From the NCBI GenBank assembly GCA_004380135.1, contig QXCR01000133.1, forward strand, positions 62,001 to 126,000: a stretch of 64,000 bases of DNA. The letters are read 5' to 3'. Position 1 is the first letter of the stretch, and the number at the start of each line of letters is the position of its first letter. Under the pieces are notes generated by a model. That model searched no databases. It was not told the DNA's origin and worked only from the letters and a program-made list of their open reading frames with translations. Origin of the DNA: Stemphylium vesicarium (Eukaryota > Ascomycota > Dothideomycetes > Pleosporales > Pleosporaceae). The translations under genes and the position numbers were made by a program. This document shows positions 43,403 through 53,946 of this stretch, one piece after another.

Positions 43403-45545
43403 ATGAAGACTCAGTGGAAGGATATCCCCGCCGTGCCTACGAGCCAGGAGTTTTTGGACATCGTCCTGTCCAGGACGCAGAGGAGGTAGGCTTCTAATTT
43501 CATCCGCTCCAGCGCAAACTTCACCCATGCGCTGAGATTTGCGCCTCTCAAGCGCCAACTGCACGCTGCACTTGGAACACAATAGCTGACAAAGATATAA
43601 AGGCTTCCTACCCAGATCCGTGCAGGATTCAAAATTAGCAGAATTCGAGCCTTTTACACAAGAAAAGTCAAGTACACGTCCGAGACCTTTACCGAGCGCC
43701 TCTCCTCCACCATCGAAGCTTTCCCACGCCTGGCCGACATCCACCCGTTCCACCGCGATCTCCTCAACACCCTCTACGATGCGGACCACTTCCGCATTGC
43801 CCTCGGTCAGCTCTCGACTGCAAAGTCGCTGATCGAGACGGTTGCGCGCGACTATGTGCGCCTTCTCAAATATGGGCAATCTCTCTTCCAGTGCAAGCAG
43901 CTCAAGAGGGCTGCCCTTGGTCGCATGGCCACCATCTGCAAGAGGCTCAAGGACCCTCTCGTCTACCTTGAGCAGGTCAGGCAGCACTTGGGTCGTCTTC
44001 CCTCCATCGACCCCAACACCCGCACACTCGTCATCTCTGGTTTCCCTAACGTTGGCAAGTCGTCCTTCTTGAAGTCTATTTCCAGGGCCGATGTCGAGGT
44101 GCAGCCCTACGCCTTCACAACAAAGAGCTTGTACGTCGGACATTTCGACTACAAGATGCTTCGCTTCCAGGCCGTCGATACTCCTGGTATCTTGGACCAC
44201 GCGCTCGAGGACATGAACACCATTGAGCATCAGTCCATCTGCGCTATTGCCCATCTCCGCGCCCACATCCTCTACTTCATGGATCTCAGTGAGCAGTGCG
44301 GTTACTCCGTCGCTTCGCAAATCGCCCTTTTCAACAACATCAAGCCTCTGTTCGCAAACAAGCTGATCTCCATTGTCATCAACAAGATCGATTTGATGCG
44401 CCCCGATCAGCTTGACCCTGAGACACAGGCTCAGCTGCAGGGTATGCTCAAGTCTGGTGAGGTAGAGATGCTCGAGCTTTCTTGCAGCACTACCGAGGGC
44501 GTCATGGCTGTGCGAAACGCAGTCTGCGACCGCTTGATCGCTGCTCGCAATGCTGAGAAGCTCAAGGCTGGCACCAATAGCGCTGGTGAGCCATCTGGCC
44601 GCCTTGGCGAACTGCTCCGCCGTATTCACGTTGCTCAGCCCTTGGGCGGCGTAACCCGCGAGACCTCAATTCCCGAAGCAGTCTTGAACAGGAAGAAGTA
44701 CGACAAGGAGGACCCTGACAGGCCGCTCCTTGAGCGCGATCTGGAAGAGGAGAATGGTGGAGCCGGTGTGTACAACATCGATCTCCGCAAGAACTACCTC
44801 CTCGAGAACGATGAATGGAAACACGACCGCATTCCAGAAGTCTTCAAGGGCCAGAACGTCTACGACTTCATCGACCCTGACATTGAGGCTAAGCTTGCTG
44901 CGCTTGAGGCCGAAGAGGAGAAGCTTGAGGGCGAGGGTTTCTATGAGTCTGATGACGACCTCGAGGACGCAGAAGAGGCGGATATTCGATACAAGGCAGA
45001 GCTGATCCGTGAGAAGAGGCAGCTCATCAGGAACGAAGCTAAGATGCGCAAGAGTCTGAAGAACAGGGCCGTCATCCCCAGGACCAAGAAGGCGAAGCAA
45101 ATGTCCCAGATGGAGTCGCATCTCGAGAGCCTCGGATACGACACCTCCAAGGTCGTCGAGCGTGCACAGGCCCAGGCAGAGTCGCGAGGACGCAGCTTGG
45201 CCCGTTCAAGATCAGAAGCTCCCGGTGGTGGCGACGCCATGGACGTCGACACGCCCAAGTCTGCTCTCCTCGAGCGTGCGAAGAGCCGTGGTCGCAGCCA
45301 AAGCACCAACAGGAGGAACGATGGTGTTACGGATGAGGCGGCTGCCTCCAAGGCGGAGAAGATGGCCAAGTTGTCGCAGAAGAAGATGAACAGGATGGCC
45401 AGGCAGGGTGAGGCCGACAGGCACCAGACTGGTTCTCTGATCAAGCATTTGGTAAGTCATAAATCACCTTTCATCGTAAAAGTATTTACTAACGACTATC
45501 TAGACTGCCGGAAAGCGTGGTATCGGAAAGACCAGCCACAGGTGA
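43403..45545 (+). CDS. NOG1: Nucleolar GTP-binding protein 1 (Nog1)
   Basis: Three exons (43403-43485, 43603-45451, 45504-45545) encode 657 residues. Nog1 is an essential GTPase of 60S ribosomal subunit assembly in the nucleolus. The N-terminus MKTQWKDIPAVPTSQEFLDI and the spliced LPTQIRAGFKISRIRAFYTR are family-typical. GTPase motifs are GFPNVGKSS (G1), DTPGILD (G3) and NKIDL (G4). After the GTPase domain come KYDKEDPDRPLLERDLEEEN, a charged C-terminal region with RSEAPGGGDAMDVD, and the terminal GKRGIGKTSHR with stop TGA 45543-45545. A GTGAGC at 45542 resembles another donor site, but the canonical C-terminus ends there, so I did not extend it. Confidence 0.95.
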
Positions 45546-46616
45546 GCGGACTTGCAATGTTCAGCGTTGTTGCATTATGGTTTTGCAGGCTGGGAAAATC
45601 TTGTCTGGCGTTCGGGATGCATTAGATACCTACTCACTGTCTGTAAAAGCAGCGTGGTAATCAACACTTTTCCATCAACATCGTACATATGCATAATAGG
45701 TTGCAGTAACTGCCCGGGGACTTTTCAATGGCAGCAGCAATGTTTACAGCCTATGCAAAGGACAAAAAGACAGTAACAACGGCACAAACGGCAACTTTAA
45801 CTTTATTTTACCATGCCATGATATAACCTCGGGGGTCGCAATTGAACTGGATGGCAGGAATAGTATTGCTCCGCCTCAAGCTATCCTTGGCAGATGCACA
45901 GCGGGAGTTTGCGGTTAGTGCCGTCGAGGCCCATGATCTTGGTGTGACGTCCAAGACCCCTAGTCTACCCAGCTAGGGAAACATGCTGCGAGATCCTCTT
46001 CTCCTCGTCAACCTTCGCATCCGTCTCCAACAATCTCGCAATAAACAGAAAAAAAGTTGGCCAAGAAAAATCCTGGAAAGAAGAGAAGGACGCATGCAGA
46101 TTTCCACATTTCCAAGCCATCGCGGGTAGCCGTTGGAAAATTAGTGGTGGGAGGGGCGCAATGTGGGCGATGCAAGCCGATTTGACTGCTGGTCCACAAA
46201 TGCTCAGATTGCACTACTCGATACCCTGGTAAATGTGCTTGCTGGACGCCGACCTGTGCCAGCCCTGCGTTGCTTTATCGTCCACTCATAGTTCGTGACC
46301 TGCGGCACGAAGTGGCATGATGGCGCTAGCCACCCGTCGCATATAGCTGTGGGAATCAATTTGGGGGCGGTGTTTTGGGGGTCCCCCCTGGTGGATGGTG
46401 GTTCTGAATTGGGGGCCTCATGGATTCGCTGGACGCCTGACGAGGCTGATCGCCGACTGATTCCTTGAACAAGACATTGGCCTCTGCCGGTGGTGTTTGA
46501 AGGTGGGAACCGTACTTTCGGTCCATTTGAGATCATTGGGCGTCTCTCTCCCTCTGTTTTACACTCTCTGTACAGTCTTCTGCGGGATACCGTGCACAGT
46601 ACTGACCTCTTTCGTG
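45546..46616. other. Intergenic stretch
   Basis: About 1.07 kb. It contains the NOG1 3' flank and the promoter of the next gene. Minus-strand frames at 46204-46713 lack support. Confidence 0.4.
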
Positions 46617-48153
46617 ATGTTGGACTTTTCGAGGCAGAGCCTGTTAGCACTCGTGTGCGCAAATGTCGCGATCGCGACACCCACATGTATGTCTGGTTGT
46701 TCGGAGGGTACAAGACTCAAAAGTGGCCTACTAACGCGCGAATAGATTTGACAGATCTTATCCACCCTCGCGACCTCGAATTACGGCAAGATAATGATTG
46801 CCCGCCGAGCTACACGACACTTAACGGTCTCAACTTCACTTCATACTGCAACCAAAGGAACCCAAATAATGGTCAGCACAAGTCTGCGCCGGTCCTCGCG
46901 AGTAAACACATGGTTGACAAACGGCAGATGCGATGAAGGATAACAACGGTATTGGACAATGGTATAATGCGAAGACCCGTGACGAGTGCCTGGAGCGTTG
47001 CTCACGTTTTGACGGAGACGGCGAAGGCTGCTTCGGCGCGGTCTGGCATGAAGACTCGGGTGAGTGCTGGTTTAGAAATAGTAATGTCTCTACCAGCGGA
47101 CTTGAAGACTCTCCTACGGCAGATACTTGGCTCGTCCACAAGGGCGAGATGGATGGCTTCAACACCGACTGCCCGAACGAGGACCAGTCCATGAACGATC
47201 TCCCTGGCTTCGATGGTGTACAATACAAAACACATTGCGGACAGCGCGTTGCTGACGAAGACGACGATGCCAATGAAAACTGCTTCGATGACGAATTCGC
47301 CTGTTGGAAAGATAAGGTGTACAGAGGATTCTTCCACACCGAGTCACTCGAAGAATGCGTCAAGATATGTATGGGTCTGCATCCTTTCTGCACAGCAGTA
47401 TCATGGAACCCAGGTTTAGAAGTCGGTTTCGCGAACTGCTGGCCCACTACCAGCGCAGAGCCCAAATTTGGCGACCCCAAGCCCAAGGAAGGTATCATGC
47501 ATGGAGCGCGTGTGCTGAACGTTCCCACTATCACGACGACTTGTCCGGAATCCGACACCTACACCACTGGAAACCGTACGCACCAAGCTGAATTCGAAAT
47601 CCACTGCGGACAGCTGAACCCAGGCTCGAACATAACAATGCTGCATACGAATAACGTCACGGCCTGCATGGATGCGTGCGCAGCCAGCGACGAAGACTGC
47701 AAGGGCATCCTTTTCGACTCGACAATGCACGGCGGTTACGAGAACTGCTACCTACAAAACAGCAAGAACGTAATCTCCGACATGGCATCTGCCACCTACG
47801 CCGTCCGCGCCGACGTCGACGTACCCTCTGACGACTCAGGCTCCTCATCGAACAAGGCGTGGATCGCCGGCCCAGTCATCGGCGGCGTTGTTGCCCTTGC
47901 AGCTATCGGCTACGCAATCTTCTGGTGGCGGAGGAAAAGAGCATCAAAAAGCACGGCGATAGAGAAGGATGCACAATCCGGTAGCGGTCCGCCGTATAGC
48001 CCGGATTCTTATCATGATGGTGCGGGCCAAGCGTATTATAATCCACCTACTACGCGTGCGGAAGTCGAGGCCACGAGTACGAGCGAATTGCCGGCGAACA
48101 TCAAATATGCGAATAACTATGGGCCGAAAAGTGAGGCACAAGAGTTGCCCTGA
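46617..48153 (+). CDS. Type I membrane protein with repeated Cys-rich PAN/apple-like modules
   Basis: Three exons (46617-46686, 46746-46871, 46928-48153) give 473 residues. A signal peptide (MLDFSRQSLLALVCANVAIA) is followed by three extracellular Cys-rich modules. Each has the pattern of a Y/F-x-x-xCG or YC start, a DECLERC/EECVKIC/TACMDAC helix motif, a Cys in GCFGAVWHEDSGECWFRNS or FCTAVSWNPGLEVGFANCW, and an NCYLQ-type end. This resembles PAN/apple domains that bind carbohydrate or protein. A single membrane segment (AWIAGPVIGGVVALAAIGYA) and basic WWRRKR stop-transfer follow, then a Ser/Pro/Tyr-rich cytoplasmic tail of about 75 residues. It is plausibly a cell-wall or surface sensor, by analogy only. 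The 33.5-34.5 kb gene carries one comparable module. Confidence 0.75.
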
Positions 48154-48445
48154 TGACGAGGAGCTGCTGGAGATTTATTTCTTTCTTTCCACAAAAGGGC
48201 TTTGAGGCAGAATACGCGATGCGGGAAGCCCTCTATAGACAGTTCGTCTTTTAAAACTGCATATATTCTTTTCTTGACGGTCTCTGTAGATGAAACTGAT
48301 GATGCCTTGGCTTGTTGTGATCTTTAGCGTTTTTCAGCGGTCGTTCACGAGAGTGCGCAGATGAACGGCTTTTACTTGGAGATGTGATCTCAAGTCATTA
48401 GATGGCTCATATACGTCTATATGTACTACGGGCTCACCTACAAGA

Positions 48446-49471
48446 CTACACACTCATCTTCATGGCAATACTCGCATGTGGCCTATATCCCACAACCTCA
48501 AAGTCCTCTGCTTCCCACCCGTCTATGCTCCCCCCAATCTCTCTATTAATTTTCAGCGTGGGGAAATCCCGCGGTTCACGTTCCAGCTGCACCTTGAGCG
48601 CATCCACATGATCGAGATACACATGCGCATCCCCCATAGTATGCGTAAAAGTGCCGGGCGTCAAATCGCACACATGAGCCAACATATGCGTCAACAGCGC
48701 ATAACTCGCGATATTGAACGGCACCCCAAGCCCCATATCGCACGACCGCTGATACAGCAACGAATGCAGCACACCCCGCGGCCTCTCCTCACCCTGCTTG
48801 TGCCCCGGAAAACTAACATAAAACTGGGCAAACATATGGCAAGGTGGCAGCGCCATCTTTTTAATATCGGCCGGATTCCACGCGGTGAGTATAATGCGGC
48901 GGTCATATGGTTTGTTCTTCAGCTTGTCGATAATCTCAGCAAGTTGATCGACGCCCTGCCCCTCGTAATCTGCCGCATGTCCTTTGTACTCTGCGCCAAA
49001 ATGCCGCCATTGGAAACCGTACACAGGGCCCAGCTCGCCCGTCTCGTAGTGCGAGAGGCCCACGCTGTCGAGATACTCGCGGCTGCCGTTGCCGTCCCAA
49101 ATCTTGATCCCGGCTTCTGAGAGAGGTGCGCTGTGTGTGCTTCCGGCGACGAACCAGAGGAGCTCTCCGATTACGGCGCGCAGGAATACCCGCTTCGTTG
49201 TGAGGAGGGGGAGGATGAGTTCGGCGGGCTGTGTGGGCGAGGTGGAGGGGCGTGATAGGGCGAACTTCATTTGCGAGGGGAAGGGTACTGCGTAGGTGCC
49301 TGTTCCGGTGCGGTCGGGTCGGTGCTCGCCATTTGATAGTATGTCGCGGATTAAAGAGAGGTATTGGTGCTCTTCGTGCGCGGGGTTGCTGGGTGGCGTG
49401 GGTGTGGAGGTGGGAGTTGTGCTCTGTTCTGTGTCTTTTTGGGACTCGGATGCGATTGCGGTAGGCGACAT
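48446..49471 (-). CDS. TMP1: Thymidylate synthase
   Basis: An intron-free gene of 341 residues from ATG 49471 (MSPTAIASESQKDTEQ); the open frame extends upstream to 49534 but that part overlaps leader sequence. The enzyme methylates dUMP to dTMP using 5,10-methylene-THF. Features in order are EHQYLSLIRDILSNGEHRPD, RTGTGTYAVPFPSQMKFALS, TTKRVFLRAVIGELLWFVAG, the active-site cysteine in LPPCHMFAQFYV, RSCDMGLGVPFNIASYALLT and GDAHVYLDHVDALKVQLER. The C-terminus ends near the family pattern but with AIAMKMSV, as in eukaryotes (MKMAV-like). The fungal N-terminal extension is Ser/Thr-rich. The gene is divergent from the coiled-coil gene, with 205 bases between start codons. Confidence 0.97.
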   Translation of the reverse strand: MSPTAIASESQKDTEQSTTPTSTPTPPSNPAHEEHQYLSLIRDILSNGEHRPDRTGTGTYAVPFPSQMKFALSRPSTSPTQPAELILPLLTTKRVFLRAVIGELLWFVAGSTHSAPLSEAGIKIWDGNGSREYLDSVGLSHYETGELGPVYGFQWRHFGAEYKGHAADYEGQGVDQLAEIIDKLKNKPYDRRIILTAWNPADIKKMALPPCHMFAQFYVSFPGHKQGEERPRGVLHSLLYQRSCDMGLGVPFNIASYALLTHMLAHVCDLTPGTFTHTMGDAHVYLDHVDALKVQLEREPRDFPTLKINREIGGSIDGWEAEDFEVVGYRPHASIAMKMSV

Positions 49472-49676
49472 TGTAATTAAATATGGGGTGTCTTTGAAGA
49501 GAGAATTGTATAGGCAGTGAGGGCTGTCTTGCAAATGTCAAGTCAGTCGCGAGGCGCGTGCAGGGCCCGAAAACGCGACTGCGCGATTGGAAGTTTCGGC
49601 TCACCGTATCGAGTGTATGCAGCCTAACTCCTTTCGCTTCTGTCACACAACAAACAGCCACACTCTATCTGGGACA
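49472..49676. promoter_or_regulatory. Compact divergent promoter, thymidylate synthase and coiled-coil gene
   Basis: Only 205 bases separate the two start codons. An ACGCG motif occurs at about 49572 (AAAACGCGACTGCGCG), the core of MCB sites that drive S-phase genes in yeasts. The match to an MCB is suggestive but not proof. Confidence 0.35.
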
Positions 49677-51373
49677 ATGGCGGAAGAGCAAGCTGCTCAC
49701 CATTTGCTGAATGTGGTGGAGGAAAGAGGTCTGAATGTGGATCTTGACAAGATACTTTTGGGCTTCGAAGATGCGGAGACGAGTAATCAAGCTGCAGCTT
49801 GGGTTGAGGAGTATTTGCATGAAGACACCTTGTTGAGCAAGGAGGAGTTGGAGCTGTATGTTCAAAAGCTCTCAGAATGGATTTCTACTGACTTTCACAT
49901 CAGTTACCAGACTTTGAAGAAGAAAGGTCTACTGCATCAATATGAGACCGAGGGCGAACCCGTCAGGCCAATTTTGGATCACGAAATTGCATTCGCAATC
50001 GATTCACTGAAGAGCTCCACTACTGCAATTGAAGAGCAGTGCAAGGTGCTTGAAGCGCAAAAAGATGCACTGATGAGACTCAAAGCTCTCGACAAGCCGA
50101 ATATGAACGCTGAGCATGCACGCAACGAGAGGAAGAGGAAGGAGGGGCAAGAGAAGGCCAGACTGGATGTTTCTGTAAGCTCCAAACGCCTCACTCAAAT
50201 CTCAATACTCATATCAATAGGTTGATGATGTGGCTACATTAATCACAGAGCAGATGGCGGATGCACAGCGAGAGACGGATGCTGAAAAGTCTACGCTGAA
50301 GAGTTACCTCTCGGAACGGTTCGCATCAGACGACCAAATATTGAGTCGTCTTCCTGGGCTAGTCTCACAGATCGTAGCAGAGCCCGAGGTCAGCGAAGAC
50401 GAAAAGTCCATTGAGCAGTGGTGTAAAGCCATCATTTCGTTCCGCACAGCAGAGATCAAGGCTCGGGTTGACACCGTTTATCTCACTAACGTTTCTGGGA
50501 GTGCTCAGCCTGGAGACCCTGATGAGCCAGAAGCAGAACTCAAAGAGAGGAAGACCGCGTTGCAAGCAGAATTAGAGGAGCTGCACTCGGAGATTGCGTC
50601 TGTCGCGGAAATGGTTGTGGAGCACGAGATACGCAAGCCGATGACTGAGATGAAGAAGCGCAAAGACAGAGATAGGGTGCAGGCGCGCACCTCATGGCTC
50701 AATTATGTGAGTCTTGTTCTCCTGCCTGCAGAATGTTGCGTGCTGACGTTCATAGGTACTATCGACGCTCGAGTACATGGGCAAGCGCCTCAACACAGTC
50801 GCGGCTAGCACGCAAGATTGCGACGAGTTCCAACAGGCGCTTACACACGTCCAAGCAGCGGCCACGAAGCGCATGCCGGAGATACAGGCACCGGCACCGA
50901 CGCCTGCCCACCGACGAATGAAGTCTTCCACATCAGCTTTTACACCAATGGTCAAGCTCAAGCCCAACCAGGCGCTCGATCTCCCAGTGGCGCTCCAAGA
51001 TGCGCTTCGACACGCAGGCATCTCGTTCTACCACGACAATATCGAAAGTCTCCAAGACTCGTTGATGCAAGCTCAGCTCGAACACAGCAAAAAGCTGCAG
51101 GACCAATACGAATCTACAGCGACTACTACTCACGACAAGTTCGCAGAGCGGTCAAGCAAGGCGGATGCAGATATGAACGTCATAATGAGTGCACTATATA
51201 AGCACGCACCATTCCAGACGGTTAGCTTGACGAACCCCAAGCTGGACGCCCAACTGAAAGCGATGGAGGCGGAGCTCGAGGACAAAGACCGCGAATTGCT
51301 GGACGCAGAAGGCACGCAGCTCAGCCTGGACGATCCCAAGGTTCGCGCGTTCGTTGCAAAGTACGGCAAATAG
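49677..51373 (+). CDS. Coiled-coil protein, candidate augmin HAUS3-like subunit
   Basis: Three exons (49677-50174, 50221-50706, 50756-51373), all phase 0, give 533 residues. The protein is almost wholly helical and charged. The N-terminus has LLNVVEERGLNVDLDKILLG, WVEEYLHEDTLLSKEELELY and RPILDHEIAFAIDSL, an order that resembles HAUS augmin-like complex subunit 3 (a '...WF/WV...N/E-x-VLSxEELxxY...PIL...' layout). Long coiled coils follow (LEAQKDALMRLKALDKPN, RKTALQAELEELHSEIASVA, KAMEAELEDKDRELLDAEGT). If correct, it would help nucleate microtubules within the spindle with gamma-tubulin. The assignment rests on pattern memory and could be another coiled-coil family. Confidence 0.5.
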
Positions 51374-51946
51374 GGAAAAATCAAGGTTTTGGCGTCGGCA
51401 TTTGTTGTGTTGTCACGGTGGAGCTGACATATCGAGCTGGGATTATCCAGGAGCGTATCAGCCTAGAATAAACAACTCTTGGAGCGCGTTGTTTACATCA
51501 CACAGCGAAGCGCATAGCCCCCCCTCCGCAGCGTCGCAAAGCAGTTCGTCCTGACCGCTTTTGATCGCCTTGACGAACATGATCAGCTCGGTGCCCGCAG
51601 ACGATGGAAGCGACGTGTTCCCCGTGTGGAGCCAGGTTCGTGGACAGACCTCGGGATGGTCGCGATGGGTGATGAGGTGCAGGCAACTAGCGCCCCATGT
51701 GTACTAGAACCCCAGCCCCCAAACACTAACATCGGCCCCTGTCAGAGCTGCCCTGAGCTGAGCTGAACAGACAACTCCCCAACTTTCACCTCAACTCTCA
51801 AAGCGTCTATCCCCACTTTCTGCAGCCGGTTGAACCTGCGCGGCATGCTCGCGCTAGGTACCCGCAGAGACGCAGGCACTCTTTCACTCAATTGAAGCAT
51901 CACATCACCTTGCCGGTAGCTCCCTAGAGCCATCACACCGCCCGTC
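51374..51946. other. Intergenic stretch
   Basis: About 570 bases between two plus-strand genes. It likely holds the promoter of the downstream gene. No gene supported. Confidence 0.4.
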
Positions 51947-53143
51947 ATGGCTAAATCAGAGCTCCTTACCCTCGGTGCCACTGCCAGCGCCCTCGCCGGT
52001 GCCTACAAGCTTGCCGAATTCCTCACCAAGGCCAAACGTGTGCGTGATGTCGGCCCATCCAATGCCGTCTATGTGCGCATCATCGGCCGCGTACGCTCCG
52101 ATCTTGAGGAAGTGAGACGCCTTCTCTCGGTGCGCGAAATCCATGACATCCTCGAGGCCAACCCTGAAAAGTCCAAATGGGTCTACGGGTGCATGCGCGA
52201 TGTGCGCGGCGCCCTTGAGAACATCACGCCCCACACTGAACGCGTCGCTGGCGATGTCGAGGACGGTCGTCGCATTGGCATGAGGCACCGCGTCTACTGG
52301 CTCCTCAGCGAGAAGGAGAAGCTGGAGAACCGCGAGAAAGAACTCCAAATTGCGCACAACAGTCTCAGCGAAGTCCTCGGCTACCTGACTGCTCTGGAGC
52401 CTTATGAGGAGCCCAACAAGCCGCAGCCAGCCAAGGAGACCACCCAAATCGACATCGACATCCATCAAGAGGCGCCTCCACCTCCACCCCAGCAAACCAC
52501 CCACACCACACACATCGATCGTGATGTCTGGGTCGAGCGCGACGCCGCTCCCAGGCGCGTAGAGGAGCATCGCGATGTTTGGGTTGAGCGCGACCGTCAA
52601 CCACCCGCTCACTTCGAAGAGCACCGCGACTACTACGTCGACGAGCGTGAGCGCGGTCCTCAGCACTACGATGACCGCGGTCGCGAACCTCGCTACGACC
52701 ACTGGGAGCAGCGCGGTAACCGTGATTCCCGTTACGAGACCCAGTATGACGAGCGCTACGAACAGCACGACCACTACCGTTCGCAGTACCCCATCGAAAC
52801 GCAGGACAGGTACAACCAGACCCGCCCCTTTCCTGAGCCCCTCGGCCGCCGCCCCGAATCCTTCGAAGACCGTCTCCCAGAGCGCGAAACCTGGCAGCAG
52901 AGCAGCTCCCGCGGCAATCAACGCCCAGGTCAGTACGGCCCCTATGGAGGACAGTACGCAGAGTATGGCGCACCGCAGCCCATCGGTGCAGCCAACTACT
53001 CGCGTAAGTTCAAAGGAGACGCGGGCTTTGGCGACGAAGAAATACTAAATCCTCAACCAGTGCCTTTGGAGAGGGCATACGCCGAACGCGAGGTGAGTGG
53101 TTATAATACCGGCTACCCGCCCCGTTACGGTAGCAAGCTGTAG
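51947..53143 (+). CDS. Hypothetical protein with Arg/Asp-rich tandem repeats
   Basis: A single open frame of 398 residues. The first 160 residues are helical (TLGATASALAGAYKLAEFLT, VRSDLEEVRRLLSVREIHDI, SEKEKLENREKELQIAHNSL). A proline run (PPPPPQQ) leads to near-identical units: HIDRDVWVERDAAPRRVEEH, then RDVWVERDRQPPAHFEEH, then RDYYVDERERGPQHYDDR. A Tyr/Arg/Asp/Gln-rich disordered region follows to about 330, and a Gly/Tyr-rich end (QYGPYGGQYAEYGAPQPIGA). The charged tyrosine-rich tail is the kind of sequence that can condense or bind RNA, but this is inference. A GC-driven open frame on the opposite strand is not considered real. Confidence 0.7.
   Translation: MAKSELLTLGATASALAGAYKLAEFLTKAKRVRDVGPSNAVYVRIIGRVRSDLEEVRRLLSVREIHDILEANPEKSKWVYGCMRDVRGALENITPHTERVAGDVEDGRRIGMRHRVYWLLSEKEKLENREKELQIAHNSLSEVLGYLTALEPYEEPNKPQPAKETTQIDIDIHQEAPPPPPQQTTHTTHIDRDVWVERDAAPRRVEEHRDVWVERDRQPPAHFEEHRDYYVDERERGPQHYDDRGREPRYDHWEQRGNRDSRYETQYDERYEQHDHYRSQYPIETQDRYNQTRPFPEPLGRRPESFEDRLPERETWQQSSSRGNQRPGQYGPYGGQYAEYGAPQPIGAANYSRKFKGDAGFGDEEILNPQPVPLERAYAEREVSGYNTGYPPRYGSKL
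52512..52655 (+). repeat. Imperfect coding tandem repeat (DVWVERD units)
   Basis: Three successive imperfect units of roughly 50 bases encode HIDRDVWVERD, HRDVWVERD and HRDYYVDER. The repeat expands the charged linker of the host protein. Confidence 0.65.
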
Positions 53144-53946
53144 ATGTTAGCATGAGGCTGACATGCGGCAGATGTGGATTGAACAAAAGGAGGATTACCG
53201 GTTCGATCAGTATGGGAACCGGTTGCCGGACAGGCTGTTCCAGCCAACGATTCCCCGGCCGCCTCGCAGCCGCTTGTGAATTGGGATACCTCTTGATTAC
53301 GATCAATCTTCTTTCTAATGTTACGAGCCTTTTTGTCCCTTTGTGTAAACACCTACCACCCCCCCCGAGCCCAATGTTTCTATGTAGTTGCGAATTAAGT
53401 TGATACCTCCTCCTGACCTGATGTTCCTCCTGCTTGTTCATCCACATGGTTCGTTCGTGTCGCTCGACCCTGATTGTGCCTTCCTCAAGGAAACATCGGT
53501 TCCGTTGGCCCGCGCTCTGCATTCGAACTACGTCAAGACCATCCACCTTCTTTCAGGCTCATCAGTCAACCGCGACACGAGGCCCGAATACTTTATTCTG
53601 TTTCGGCCGTGAAGATCACCGTCAGCCACCAATGCATGCATGCGCCTGTAATCATCCCCAGTTCCAACGGTTTGAACTATGAAGCCAGTGAGAGCTGCAC
53701 ATTGCTGTCTCTGTGCCCAAGACTGGCGGGTGCAGAGCACTGAGATCTAACGCAGCCAATGTCAACGACTTCAATACCTCGCAGCCATGGTACTCCTCGA
53801 GCCGCTACCATGGGATTCCGGAAACCCTGAATGTCGGCACATCAACCTCAGTCGTCCGTCACTCACGTCGTTGTGATCTTTGATCATCTCGCAAATTCCC
53901 CTCTTTGCAAGACATCACTCGGATATCCCCAGCCAACAGCACCACT
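53144..53946. other. Intergenic stretch
   Basis: About 800 bases with overlapping short frames on both strands (53010-53740) and no splice or family support. A C9 run lies near 53360. Confidence 0.4.

Noticed and set aside
43262..44629. 455-codon minus-strand open frame
   Set aside because: Antisense to NOG1, whose GTPase motifs and splice structure are clear.
45542..45625. Possible fourth NOG1 exon after donor GTGAGC at 45542
   Set aside because: The spliced extension does not resemble the family, while the unspliced reading ends in the canonical GKRGIGKTSHR.
9261..49471. Pyrimidine/one-carbon gene cluster (URA5, cyclo-ligase, thymidylate synthase)
   Set aside because: The three genes are 10-30 kb apart, on mixed strands, with unrelated genes between them; co-location is most simply chance.
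51956..52921. 321-codon hydrophobic minus-strand open frame
   Set aside because: It is the antisense shadow of the Arg/Asp/Glu-rich gene at 51947-53143; complementary codons of charged residues give Val/Leu/Ala-rich sequence.
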